Shown here piece after piece: positions 52,644 to 62,723 of a stretch of 64,000 nt of DNA. The stretch comes from Lachnospiraceae bacterium (lineage in GTDB: Bacteria; Bacillota; Clostridia; Lachnospirales; Lachnospiraceae). The DNA lies in the NCBI GenBank assembly GCA_902363445.1, contig CABJAB010000005.1:124001-188000 (forward strand), written 5' to 3'. A program made the translations under genes and the position numbers. The notes below the pieces were generated by a model, which saw only the letters and a list, made by a program, of their open reading frames with translations, was not told the origin of the DNA and ran no database searches. Position 1 is the first letter of the stretch; each line of letters starts with the position of its first letter.

Positions 52644-54455
52644 ATGGCAGCAGACCAGAGTAAGATTCGGAATTTTTGTATCATCGCCCATATCGACCAC
52701 GGGAAATCTACGCTGGCCGACAGGATAATAGAGAAGACTGGCTTGCTCACCAGCCGGGAGATGCAGTCCCAGGTGCTTGACAATATGGAGCTGGAGAGGG
52801 AACGGGGGATCACCATCAAATCACAGGCTGTCCGCACCGTCTATCAGGCGGAGGACGGAGAAGAATATATTTTCAATCTGATTGATACCCCCGGACATGT
52901 CGATTTCAATTATGAGGTGTCCAGGAGCCTGGCGGCATGCGACGGGGCTGTGCTGGTCGTGGACGCCGCCCAGGGGATCGAGGCGCAGACCATGGCAAAT
53001 GTGTATCTGGCCCTGGACCACGACCTGGAGGTATTTCCGGTGATCAATAAGATTGACCTGCCGAGCGCGGAGCCGCAGAGGGTGATCGACGAAATCGAGG
53101 ATATCATCGGGATCGAGGCTCAGGATGCGCCGCAGATTTCCGCAAAGTCAGGTATTAATATAGAAGAAGTGCTGGAACAGATCGTGAAGAAGATTCCGGC
53201 TCCCTCGGGGGATCCGGAAGCGCCTTTACAGGCCCTTATTTTTGATTCTGTTTACGATTCTTATAAAGGCGTCATCGTATTCTGCAGGATCAAGGAAGGA
53301 ACCGTGAAAAAAGGAACGAAGATCCGCTTCATGGCCACGGGAGCCGAATTTGAAACTGTGGAGATAGGATATTTCGGAGCCGGACAGTTCATACCCTGTG
53401 ATGAGCTCTCTGCCGGCATGGTCGGTTATGTGACGGCCAGCATCAAAAACGTGAGCGATACACGGGTGGGCGATACGTTGACAGACGCGGAGAGACCCTG
53501 TGCGGAGCCTCTGCCCGGATATAAGAAGGTGACGCCGATGGTATACTGCGGCCTTTATCCAGCGGACGGTGCGAAATACAATGATTTGAGAGACGCTCTG
53601 GAAAAGCTTCAGCTGAATGACGCTTCCCTTCAATTTGAACCGGAGACCTCCATCGCTTTGGGATTCGGATACCGCTGCGGATTCCTGGGCCTCCTCCATC
53701 TGGAGATCATCCAGGAGCGGCTGGAACGGGAATATAACCTGGATCTGGTGACGACAGCTCCGGGCGTGGTGTATAAGGTCTACAAGACCAATGGAGAGAT
53801 GCTGGAGCTTACCAATCCGTCCAATCTTCCCGATCCCGCGGAAATTGAATATATGGAAGAACCGGTCGTTAAAGCGGAAATCATGGTGACGACAGAGTTC
53901 ATCGGCGCGATCATGGGACTCTGCCAGGAACGGCGCGGCGTGTACATGGGCACGGAATACATGGAAGATACCCGCGCGCTGCTTCGGTATGAGCTGCCGT
54001 TAAATGAAATCATATATGATTTTTTTGACGCTTTGAAATCCCGCTCCAGAGGCTATGCTTCCTTTGATTATGAGCTGAAAGGGTACGAGCAGTCCGAGCT
54101 TGTAAAGCTGGATATTATGATCAATAAGGAACAGGTGGACGCTCTTTCCTTCATTGTTCATGCCGACTCTGCCTACGAACGGGGCAGGAGGATGTGTGAG
54201 AAGCTGAAGGAGGAGATACCGAGGCACTTGTTTGAGATTCCTATTCAGGCGGCCATTGGAAACCGCATCATCGCCAGAGAAACCGTAAAGGCCATGAGGA
54301 AAGATGTGCTGGCCAAGTGCTATGGCGGCGATATCAGCCGGAAGAGAAAGCTCCTGGAAAAACAGAAGGAAGGAAAAAAGCGGATGCGCCAGGTGGGAAA
54401 TGTGGAAATTCCCCAGAAGGCTTTTATGAGTGTGCTGAAGCTGGATGATAAATGA
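52644..54455 (+). CDS. lepA: Elongation factor 4 (LepA), 603 aa
   Basis: Ribosomal back-translocase-like GTPase. G1 [14 protein letters not shown], switch [15 protein letters not shown]4 [10 protein letters not shown], and the LepA-specific C-terminal domain with [20 protein letters not shown] and [16 protein letters not shown]. Length is typical. ATG is behind CAGGAGGAAACT. It overlaps hemW by 4 bases. Confidence 0.97.
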   Translation: MAADQSKIRNFCIIAHIDHGKSTLADRIIEKTGLLTSREMQSQVLDNMELERERGITIKSQAVRTVYQAEDGEEYIFNLIDTPGHVDFNYEVSRSLAACDGAVLVVDAAQGIEAQTMANVYLALDHDLEVFPVINKIDLPSAEPQRVIDEIEDIIGIEAQDAPQISAKSGINIEEVLEQIVKKIPAPSGDPEAPLQALIFDSVYDSYKGVIVFCRIKEGTVKKGTKIRFMATGAEFETVEIGYFGAGQFIPCDELSAGMVGYVTASIKNVSDTRVGDTLTDAERPCAEPLPGYKKVTPMVYCGLYPADGAKYNDLRDALEKLQLNDASLQFEPETSIALGFGYRCGFLGLLHLEIIQERLEREYNLDLVTTAPGVVYKVYKTNGEMLELTNPSNLPDPAEIEYMEEPVVKAEIMVTTEFIGAIMGLCQERRGVYMGTEYMEDTRALLRYELPLNEIIYDFFDALKSRSRGYASFDYELKGYEQSELVKLDIMINKEQVDALSFIVHADSAYERGRRMCEKLKEEIPRHLFEIPIQAAIGNRIIARETVKAMRKDVLAKCYGGDISRKRKLLEKQKEGKKRMRQVGNVEIPQKAFMSVLKLDDK

Positions 54456-55687
54456 TGAGCGGAGGACGCAGAACGCCTCTGGAGCTGTACGTGCATGTTC
54501 CCTTCTGCATAAGGAAATGCGCCTATTGTGATTTCGTATCCGGCCCTGCGGGCGCAGAGGAAATGGCAGGGTATGTAGAAGCTCTTCTGTCGGAGATACA
54601 GGCCGCCGGCAGGATGGAAAAAGTTTCTGGATATAAGGTGGTGTCCGTCTTCTTCGGAGGAGGGACTCCTTCTATTTTAAGAGCGTCCGATGTGGAAAGG
54701 GTCCTGAAGGGTATCCGGAGGGTATTTTTTATGGAAGAAGGGGCGGAGGTCACACTGGAAGCAAATCCGGGGACACTCACGCCGGAGAAGCTTACAGCTT
54801 ACCGCCGGGCAGGGATCAACCGTCTCAGCCTGGGACTGCAGTCGTCGAACGACAGAGAACTGGCTCTTTTAGGAAGGATCCACACATTTGACGTATTCCT
54901 GGAAAGCTATCGTATGGTCCGCGACGCCGGATTTTCCAATGTGAATGTGGATCTTATGGCGGCTCTGCCGGGTCAGACGGAGGAGAGCTTCCGAAAGAGC
55001 CTTGAGGCCGTGGCAGAGCTGGAACCGGCCCCACCGGAGCACGTTTCTGTATACAGCCTGATCGTAGAGGAGGGAACTCCCTTTTACGCCGCTTATCATG
55101 AGGAGGCTGAGGCCAGGGCGGCCGGGGAAGCGGATACCGGCCTGCTTCCATCGGAAGAGGCGGAGAGAAACATGTATTACATGGCCCGCAGCTTTTTAAA
55201 AGAGCGGGGATATGACCGCTACGAGATTTCTAATTTTGCGCGTGCGGGATATGAATGCCGCCATAATATCGGTTATTGGACCGGAATCTCCTACCTGGGT
55301 TTTGGCGTAGCCGCTTCTTCTTATATAGAAGGAAAACGTTTTGTCAATTGTGAGGAGCGTAAAGTATATACGGAAGCCATGGCGGAACTGGAAAAGGACC
55401 GGGATACCGAGGCAGCTCTGAGGACGGTCCGCAGAGAGGAAGAGATCGTCACCAAGGATCGGGCGATGGAGGAATTCATGTTTTTGGGGCTTCGGATGAT
55501 GTGCGGTGTTTCAGAAAAAAGATTTATGGAACGGTTTGGAGTGTCCATGGAAGAAATATATGGCCCGGTCTTGGAAAAGATGGAGCGGGACGGACTGATG
55601 GAGCGGGATGGAATACGGGCGGCATGGAAGCTGACCGACGCCGGAATTGACGTGAGCAACTATGTGCTTGCAGATTTTCTGCTGTGA
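54452..55687 (+). CDS. hemW: Radical SAM heme chaperone HemW, 411 aa
   Basis: Member of the oxygen-independent coproporphyrinogen oxidase-like group. The radical-SAM cluster motif is [10 protein letters not shown] (Cys19, Cys23, Cys26), one residue different from HemN, which has an additional cysteine. [10 protein letters not shown] and LEANPGTL are conserved; [21 protein letters not shown] and the C-terminal HemN_C domain are present. HemW delivers heme to respiratory proteins; in a fermenter its role is less clear. Starts inside the lepA stop (ATGATG). Confidence 0.95.
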   Translation: MMSGGRRTPLELYVHVPFCIRKCAYCDFVSGPAGAEEMAGYVEALLSEIQAAGRMEKVSGYKVVSVFFGGGTPSILRASDVERVLKGIRRVFFMEEGAEVTLEANPGTLTPEKLTAYRRAGINRLSLGLQSSNDRELALLGRIHTFDVFLESYRMVRDAGFSNVNVDLMAALPGQTEESFRKSLEAVAELEPAPPEHVSVYSLIVEEGTPFYAAYHEEAEARAAGEADTGLLPSEEAERNMYYMARSFLKERGYDRYEISNFARAGYECRHNIGYWTGISYLGFGVAASSYIEGKRFVNCEERKVYTEAMAELEKDRDTEAALRTVRREEEIVTKDRAMEEFMFLGLRMMCGVSEKRFMERFGVSMEEIYGPVLEKMERDGLMERDGIRAAWKLTDAGIDVSNYVLADFLL

Positions 55688-55773
55688 AAAGAGATGGAAA
55701 AAAGCATGCGGGAAAGGGTCGAGGCTTTCCCGCGTGAGAGTTGGTGGAGTAAAAGAGGTTGGCAATATCTTTT

Positions 55774-55793
55774 ACAAGTATTATCATACTTGT
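55774..55793. other. Small perfect hairpin
   Basis: ACAAGTA and TACTTGT flank a 6-base loop in the gap after hemW. No T-run follows; role unknown. Confidence 0.4.
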
Positions 55794-55848
55794 GAAAATG
55801 AAAGAGTTCCATCAATATTTTGGCTGAAACTATAACAATCCTGCGGCA

Positions 55849-55895
55849 GGCGTATCGGGTCTTCCCATTGTGGGGGCAGATACGCCGCTTTCTTT
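55849..55895 (+). terminator. Probable terminator of the gpr-hemW block
   Basis: GGCGTATC and GATACGCC form a stem with an inner CCCA/TGGG stem, followed by GCTTTCTTT. It lies about 160 bases after hemW and just before repeat B2. Confidence 0.55.
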
Positions 55896-55918
55896 ATAGA
55901 GAATCGGATGTCCTAGGA

Positions 55919-56240
55919 TATACCTTTTAAACAAACTTCTTTCCATTGCCAGATGAGACAGGAGGAAATCCGATTTCATCCAGGCGGCTCGCTGGCAGCC
56001 ATAACCACGATCTTTGCGGCCTCCAGTCGGTCCTTTCCAACTGACATGGATAAAAATCAATATTTTTCCATGTCAGATTCCAACAAAAACCCGTATGATA
56101 TACGGTTTTTGCCTCCCTGCGGCCGGGAAGATCCTGCTAACGGCTTTGCGGCGTTCGTCTTACGATGGAATCAGATTCCTCCTCCTGCTCCTCCTCCCGC
56201 ACCAAAGTATCTTCCGTTTGCTTCAAAAGCTATTGGGACG
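55919..56240 (+). repeat. Family B repeat, copy B2
   Basis: Second copy of the element at 41980-42313. Conserved segments include CAGATGAGACAGGAGGAAAT, CCAGGCGGCTCGCTGGCAGC and CCAGTCGGTCCTTTCCAACT. The hairpin at 56041-56076 is longer than in B1 because the loop bases also pair (AAAAAT/ATTTTT). The hairpin at 56084-56111 differs from B1 at two base pairs, both compensated. It is followed directly by repeat A3. Confidence 0.88.
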
Positions 56241-56557
56241 GGCTGCGGCAGAAAAGACGCCGGCAGAAAGATTCCGGGCCGGCCTAAAGGTGAGCGCCGC
56301 AGAGCAGAGGCTGGTGTTCACCAGGCGGAGGGAGGCAGAAACGGAAATACCGCTTCCGTTTCTGAGCGAACCGGAAGTGGGAAATCATCCGGATTTCCCG
56401 CCGACATGTGAGCGGTACTCCTGGAGTGGGGATAAAGCGGCCCCTGCATCGCCAGCGAACCGAAATCGTGACGGCCCGGAACTTCTGCCGGTATTTTACC
56501 GGAACTTGGTCGGAGCTGAATAAAAAAATGATTCCAAAAAGTATTTTGTATTATCAT
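56241..56557 (+). repeat. Family A repeat, copy lacking the left end (A3)
   Basis: The core is complete: GCCGGCAGAAAGATTCCGG to CCGGAACTTCTGCCGGTATT, with GCCGC/GAGGC, CAGAAACGGAA/TTCCGTTTCTG and GGGAAATC/GATTTCCC hairpins. The right tail ends ATGATTCCAAAAAGTATTTT then GTATTATCAT. The left terminal repeat is replaced by the end of repeat B2. It lies about 90 bases upstream of the hrcA promoter. Confidence 0.88.
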
Positions 56558-56647
56558 TGAATAGACCACTGGCAGTTTGCACAATAAGAAAGCCTTCAAT
56601 TCTGATTTCTAACTTTATGAAGGAAATGTGAATTTCAAAAAAAGATG

Positions 56648-56676
56648 TTGACAAAGTGAAATGGTAGTGCTATCTT
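56648..56676 (+). promoter_or_regulatory. SigmaA promoter of the hrcA-grpE-dnaK-dnaJ operon
   Basis: TTGACA and TATCTT with a 17-base spacer. The CIRCE operator begins 13 bases downstream of the -10, so it covers the transcription start. Confidence 0.85.
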
Positions 56677-56689
56677 ATTGTTATGAATA

Positions 56690-56716
56690 TTAGCACTCTA
56701 TCAAGTTGAGTGCTAA
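56690..56716. promoter_or_regulatory. CIRCE operator
   Basis: TTAGCACTC, nine bases, GAGTGCTAA: a perfect match to the HrcA-binding consensus. It places the whole heat-shock operon under HrcA repression. Confidence 0.98.
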
Positions 56717-56738
56717 CAAGAGATGGGAGGCGTGAGGG

Positions 56739-57785
56739 ATGGAATTGGATGAACGGAAGAAAAAGATTCTGAATGCCATCATCCGCAATTACCAGGAGAC
56801 CGGCGAACCGGTTGGCTCACGCACCATTTCCAAATATTCGGATTTGCAGCTGAGTTCGGCCACTATCCGGAATGAAATGGCAGATTTGGAGGAATTGGGA
56901 CTCATTGTTCAGCCCCATACTTCAGCGGGCAGGATTCCTACAGACAGGGGCTATCGCCTTTATGTGGATCAGATGCTCGGAGATGCCGTGCATGAACCGG
57001 AGCATGAAGTGACGGGAACACAGGACTTTCTCGTGGAACGTATGGACAGGATGGAGCAGGTCCTGAAGCAGATGGCCAAGATCATGGCCGCCAATACGAA
57101 TTATGCTTCTCTGATCTCGGCTCCGAGGTATAACCGGAACAAGGTGAAATTCATTCAGCTGTCCCGGGTGGAAGAGCATAAGATTCTGGCCGTTATCGTG
57201 GTAGAGGGAAACATCATAAAGAATTCTATTTTTGATGTGGATGAGGTCGTCACAGAGGAAGACCTCTTTTCCTTGAATCTGATGCTGAATACCAATCTGA
57301 ACGGGCTGACCATCGAAGAGATCAATCTGGGAATAATTACAAAATTAAAAGAACAGGCAGGTACTCATACTGATGTAGTAGGGAAGGTCCTCGACGCGGT
57401 CGCGGAAGCTATCCGGGTGGATGAGGAAGACCTTCAGATATATACCAGCGGCGCCACCAATATTTTTAAATATCCGGAGCTATCAGACAGCAGCAAGGCA
57501 AGGGAGATCATCCAGGTATTTGAAGAAAAGGAGCAGCTTACCAATCTTCTTACGGATAAGCTGAACGAGGATGGAAAGCAGGGCATACAGGTCTATATCG
57601 GAAATGAGACGCCGGTGCAGAGCATGAAGGACTGCAGTGTGGTCACAGCCACATATGACCTGGGAGAAGGCCTGCAGGGGACCATCGGTATTGTGGGACC
57701 GAAGCGGATGGATTATGAAAAAGTCGTTTCCACGCTCCATACGGTTATGAGCCAATTGGATACCATGTTCAAAAAAGAGGAATAG
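56739..57785 (+). CDS. hrcA: Heat-inducible transcription repressor HrcA, 348 aa
   Basis: Winged-helix repressor that binds CIRCE and needs GroE for activity. N-terminal LDERKKKILNAIIRNYQETG, EPVGSRTISKYSDLQLSSAT and IRNEMADLEELGLIVQPHTS (helix-turn-helix and wing) are diagnostic; the C-terminal GAF-like dimer domain contains IGNETPVQSMKDCSVV. First gene of its own operon, directly behind a CIRCE element, hence autoregulated. ATG follows GGGAGGCGTGAGGG. Confidence 0.97.
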   Translation: MELDERKKKILNAIIRNYQETGEPVGSRTISKYSDLQLSSATIRNEMADLEELGLIVQPHTSAGRIPTDRGYRLYVDQMLGDAVHEPEHEVTGTQDFLVERMDRMEQVLKQMAKIMAANTNYASLISAPRYNRNKVKFIQLSRVEEHKILAVIVVEGNIIKNSIFDVDEVVTEEDLFSLNLMLNTNLNGLTIEEINLGIITKLKEQAGTHTDVVGKVLDAVAEAIRVDEEDLQIYTSGATNIFKYPELSDSSKAREIIQVFEEKEQLTNLLTDKLNEDGKQGIQVYIGNETPVQSMKDCSVVTATYDLGEGLQGTIGIVGPKRMDYEKVVSTLHTVMSQLDTMFKKEE

Positions 57786-57800
57786 AAAGGCGGAATCAAC

Positions 57801-58454
57801 GTGTCGGATACAGATAAGAACTATACAGAAGAGATGATGGAAGACCTGGAATCGGATTCAGCGGAGGATACCCTGGAAGAATCGGTTCTGAATAGTAACG
57901 GGGAAGGCAGCCAGAGGCAGGAAGCCGGGAGCGGAGAGACGCAGGCAGGCGGACAGGAAAAAGAAGCCGGAGAAGAGCCGGAGAAAAAGGGATTTTTCAA
58001 AAAGAAAGAAAAGAAAGACAAAAAAGATGTCCAGATAGAAGAATTGAATGACAGGCTGAAGCGTTCCATGGCGGAATTTGAAAATTTCCGGAAAAGGACG
58101 GAAAAAGAGAAGGCGGCCATGTATGAAATCGGAGCCAAAAGCGTGATCGAGAAGATCCTTCCGGTGGTGGATAACTTCGAGCGCGGTATGGCGACGCTTA
58201 GTGAAAAAGAAGCCCAGACTCCTTTCGCAGAGGGGATGGATAAAATATATAAGCAGCTTCTTACGACCCTTGAGTCTATGGATGTGAAAGCCATAGATGC
58301 GGTAGGGCAGGAGTTCAACCCGGATTTCCACAATGCCGTGATGCATGTGGAGGACGAGGAGAGCGGTGAGAACATCATCGTTGAGGAATTCCAGAAGGGC
58401 TATCTTTACCGGGACAGTGTGGTTCGCCACAGCATGGTAAAGGTGGCAAATTAA
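57801..58454 (+). CDS. grpE: Nucleotide exchange factor GrpE, 217 aa
   Basis: Releases ADP from DnaK. The first 85 residues are disordered, rich in Glu/Ser/Gly then Lys (KKGFFKKKEKKDKKD); then the coiled-coil (LKRSMAEFENFRKRTEKEKA) and the beta-wing domain (GQEFNPDFHNAVMHVEDEES, VVRHSMVKVAN). Start is GTG behind AAAGGCGG. The charged tail makes it longer than many GrpE proteins. Confidence 0.96.
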   Translation: MSDTDKNYTEEMMEDLESDSAEDTLEESVLNSNGEGSQRQEAGSGETQAGGQEKEAGEEPEKKGFFKKKEKKDKKDVQIEELNDRLKRSMAEFENFRKRTEKEKAAMYEIGAKSVIEKILPVVDNFERGMATLSEKEAQTPFAEGMDKIYKQLLTTLESMDVKAIDAVGQEFNPDFHNAVMHVEDEESGENIIVEEFQKGYLYRDSVVRHSMVKVAN

Positions 58455-58492
58455 GTTTCAGAAACAGAAGTTTACACATTTTGAGAATATAG

Positions 58493-60373
<1,881 letters not shown>

Positions 60374-60393
60374 TCCCCCTCCCTTTTTCCTAT

Positions 60394-60434
60394 GATTCAG
60401 GGCGGCCCCTTCCGGGGCCTGCCTTGAATCTTTT
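60394..60434 (+). terminator. Terminator between dnaK and dnaJ
   Basis: GATTCAGGGCGGCCCC and GGGGCCTGCCTTGAATC form a long stem with a TTCC loop, followed by TTTT. It should lower dnaJ expression relative to dnaK. Confidence 0.8.
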
Positions 60435-60489
60435 GGCGTGTTTCAGGACAATAGAAAACAGGGGAGAATATAGAGAAAGGTGAAGAGAA

Positions 60490-61641
60490 GTGGCTGAGAA
60501 TAAGAGAGATTATTATGAGGTTCTGGGCGTTCCCAAAGATGCCGACGATGCGGCGCTTAAGAAGGCATACCGGGTCCTTGCCAAAAAATATCATCCCGAC
60601 ACCAATCAGGGGAATGCAGACGCGGAGGCGAAATTCAAGGAGGCTTCTGAGGCATATGCCGTGCTGAGCGATCCGGAAAAACGGCGCCAGTATGACCAGT
60701 TTGGCCATGCGGCTTTTGAAAATGGAGCGGGCGGGGCGGGAGGCTTCGGCGGTTTTGATTTCAGCGGCGCGGATATGGGCGACATTTTCGGCGATATCTT
60801 CGGTGATCTGTTCGGAGGCGGCAGAAGCCGCGGCCGCGCGGGCAACGAGCCCATGCGCGGAGCCAACCTGCGGACCAGCATCCGGATCACCTTTGAGGAA
60901 GCGCTGTTTGGTTGTGAACGGGAAATTGAGCTGACGACTAAGGATGAATGTAAGGACTGCCATGGCACCGGGGCCAAACCGGGTACGAAACCGGAGACCT
61001 GCCCGAAGTGCAACGGGAAGGGCCAGGTGGTCTATACACAGCAGTCCATGTTTGGCATGGTGAGAAATGTACAGACATGTCCCGAGTGCGGAGGCACGGG
61101 AAAGATCATTAAGGAGAAGTGTCCTACCTGCAGAGGGACAGGAAACACCAGCTCAAAGAAACGGATCGCGGTTTCCATTCCTGCCGGTATCGACAACGGA
61201 CAGAGTGTCCGCATCCGGGGAAAAGGAGAGCTTGGCGTAAACGGCGGAGAGCGGGGAGATCTGCTGGTAGAGGTTGTGGTCTCCAATCATCCCATCTTCA
61301 AACGGCAGGATACCAGCATCTATTCGACGGTTCCGATTTCCTTTGCCCAGGCGGCTTTGGGCGGCGAGATAAAGATCAAGACTGTGGATGGAGAGGTCCT
61401 TTATAATGTGTCGCCCGGAACGCAGACGGATACGAAGATTCGGCTGAAAGGAAAAGGCGTGCCTTATCTGCGGAACAAAAATGTCAGAGGCGATCACTAT
61501 GTGACTTTGGTAGTGAAGGTGCCGGAGAAGCTGACAAAGGAGCAGAAGGAGGCGCTTCAGAAGTTCCAGGAGGCGATGGGAGAGGCCGGAGAAGCAAGTC
61601 CTGCGGAAGAGAAGCATAAAAAGAAGGGTTTTTTTAAATAA
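60490..61641 (+). CDS. dnaJ: Chaperone DnaJ (Hsp40), 383 aa
   Basis: Co-chaperone that stimulates DnaK. J domain with KKYHPDTNQ (HPD motif), Gly/Phe-rich linker ([20 protein letters not shown]), four zinc-finger repeats [24 protein letters not shown] and CPTCRGTG, and C-terminal substrate domains. Start is GTG with AAAGGTGAAGAGAA upstream. Separated from dnaK by a terminator, so it depends on read-through or its own weak promoter. Confidence 0.97.
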   Translation: MAENKRDYYEVLGVPKDADDAALKKAYRVLAKKYHPDTNQGNADAEAKFKEASEAYAVLSDPEKRRQYDQFGHAAFENGAGGAGGFGGFDFSGADMGDIFGDIFGDLFGGGRSRGRAGNEPMRGANLRTSIRITFEEALFGCEREIELTTKDECKDCHGTGAKPGTKPETCPKCNGKGQVVYTQQSMFGMVRNVQTCPECGGTGKIIKEKCPTCRGTGNTSSKKRIAVSIPAGIDNGQSVRIRGKGELGVNGGERGDLLVEVVVSNHPIFKRQDTSIYSTVPISFAQAALGGEIKIKTVDGEVLYNVSPGTQTDTKIRLKGKGVPYLRNKNVRGDHYVTLVVKVPEKLTKEQKEALQKFQEAMGEAGEASPAEEKHKKKGFFK

Positions 61642-61737
61642 TATATTTTGATCAGCTTTTCTCATCGGAAGGTTTCCTTTTTGGGAAAAATGTGTTATGC
61701 TAGGAAATAGAAAATTTTTAGATTGCGGGATGAGAAA

Positions 61738-62067
61738 ATGGATAAAAAACAGGCAAAGAAAGTGATTCTGCGCAGGCTTCTCGGCGTATTCGTACTCCTT
61801 ATCGCTTGTGTGGCGGGCGGTACGCTCATGTCGGGACCCAGGCGTTCTCAGGCCTCGGCCTTGGATGGACAAGCGGAGGTCCAAGAGGCGGAAGCGCTTC
61901 CGGCGGCTTCTTCCGTAGATACCGATGGCGAAAGCGATCAGTTTATTTATTACTTTATGATTGCCCTGATAATCTTTGTAGTGATCGTCGGAGCAGTGAT
62001 CGCTGTGGTCAGTACCATTTCATCCGTATCGGCTGCTATTGCAGAGGAAGACGGAGAAGAGGACTGA
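61738..62067 (+). CDS. Small two-helix membrane protein of unknown family, 109 aa
   Basis: Not recognised. A basic N-terminus (MDKKQAKKVILRRLLG) leads into a first hydrophobic helix (about residues 15-33), then a polar Ala/Glu-rich stretch of about 40 residues containing SQASALDGQAEVQEAEALP, then a second longer helix (about 67-95) and an acidic end EEDGEED. The first helix followed by SQASA could instead be a cleaved signal peptide. Start ATG is preceded by GGGATGAG. It follows dnaJ by about 95 bases and has its own terminator. Confidence 0.6.
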   Translation: MDKKQAKKVILRRLLGVFVLLIACVAGGTLMSGPRRSQASALDGQAEVQEAEALPAASSVDTDGESDQFIYYFMIALIIFVVIVGAVIAVVSTISSVSAAIAEEDGEED

Positions 62068-62088
62068 AAGCGGAAAACGGCTGATATT

Positions 62089-62135
62089 AAAGGGTTGTCG
62101 TGAAATGTGTGAAATTTTGCGGCGGCCCTTTTTCT
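62089..62135 (+). terminator. Terminator after the small membrane protein
   Basis: AAAGGGTTGTCG pairs with CGGCGGCCCTT using several G-U pairs, and T's follow. It works as a terminator only in RNA of this strand. Confidence 0.65.
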
Positions 62136-62209
62136 CATTTCATAGTTGTCAGGTCCATCAAAGATTGAGGGGAAGGGGAGTTTGAGGTGGGCTTGCCCGC
62201 TTTGATCAT

Positions 62210-62569
62210 ATGATACAAAACACTTTTTGGAATCATTTTTAGTAAGCTTCGATCAAGCCACAGTTAGACACCGGCAGAAGTTCCGGGCCGTCACGATTTC
62301 GGTTCGCTGGCGATGCAGGGACCGCTTTATCCCCGCTCCAGGAGTACCGTTCACATGTCGGCAGGAAATCTTGATGATTTCCCGTCTCCGGTTCGCTCAG
62401 AAACGGAATCGGTATTTCCGTTTCTGCCTCCCTCCGCCCGGGGAACACCGGCCGCTGCCCTGCGGCGCTCACCTTTAGGCCGGTCCGGAATTTTTCTGCC
62501 GGTATCCTGTCTGCCGCACCGTTTCGAATGATTTCCGTTCCCTTGATTCCAAAAAAGTATTGGATATCC
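62210..62569 (-). repeat. Family A repeat, full-length copy (A4), 360 bases
   Basis: Same length as the copy at 42352-42711, opposite orientation. On the minus strand it begins GGATATCCAATACTTTTTTG, has the closing arms GATACCGGCAGAA and TTCTGCCGGTGTC, the hairpins CAGAAACGGAA/TTCCGTTTCTG and GGGAAATC/GATTTCC, and ends ATGATTCCAAAAAGTGTTTT then GTATCAT. TTTTTGGAATCA is shared exactly between the inward-facing ends. It lies between the small membrane protein and the second NhaC gene, upstream of the latter. Confidence 0.9.
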
Positions 62570-62642
62570 TCTTGTCTCATCTGATTCATAAGACAAATTT
62601 ATTTTAAAAGAATTCAAAGATATACCCAAGGGCATCCCTTAA
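62570..62642 (-). repeat. Left stub of repeat B with outer inverted end
   Basis: On the minus strand this reads AAGGGATGCCCTTGGGTATA, then CTTTGAATTC, then AAATTTGTCTTATGAATCAG and ATGAGACAAGAG, matching the first 55 bases of B1, and then passes directly into the left end of A4. The body of B is absent. AAGGGATGCCCTTGGGTAT is the inverted counterpart of the bases just beyond A2, which makes this the likely outer terminus of a composite element. Confidence 0.8.
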
Positions 62643-62723
62643 TTCATGCCCTCCGGGCAGACGCACTTCGTGCGGTAAGGTATAATAGGAAATACTATAA
62701 AGTGAACGAGCGAGGAGTATGAA
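62643..62723 (+). promoter_or_regulatory. Short upstream region of the second NhaC gene
   Basis: Contains two small hairpins (GCCC/GGGC and CGCAC/GTGCG) and a TATAAT at 62681-62686 without a good -35. GAGGAG precedes the ATG by seven bases. The promoter must lie here or inside the adjoining repeat. Confidence 0.4.

Noticed and set aside
55708..55733. Hairpin GCGGGAAAG/CTTTCCCGC after hemW as terminator
   Set aside because: The stem is perfect but no T-run follows; the structure at 55849-55895 is a better candidate.
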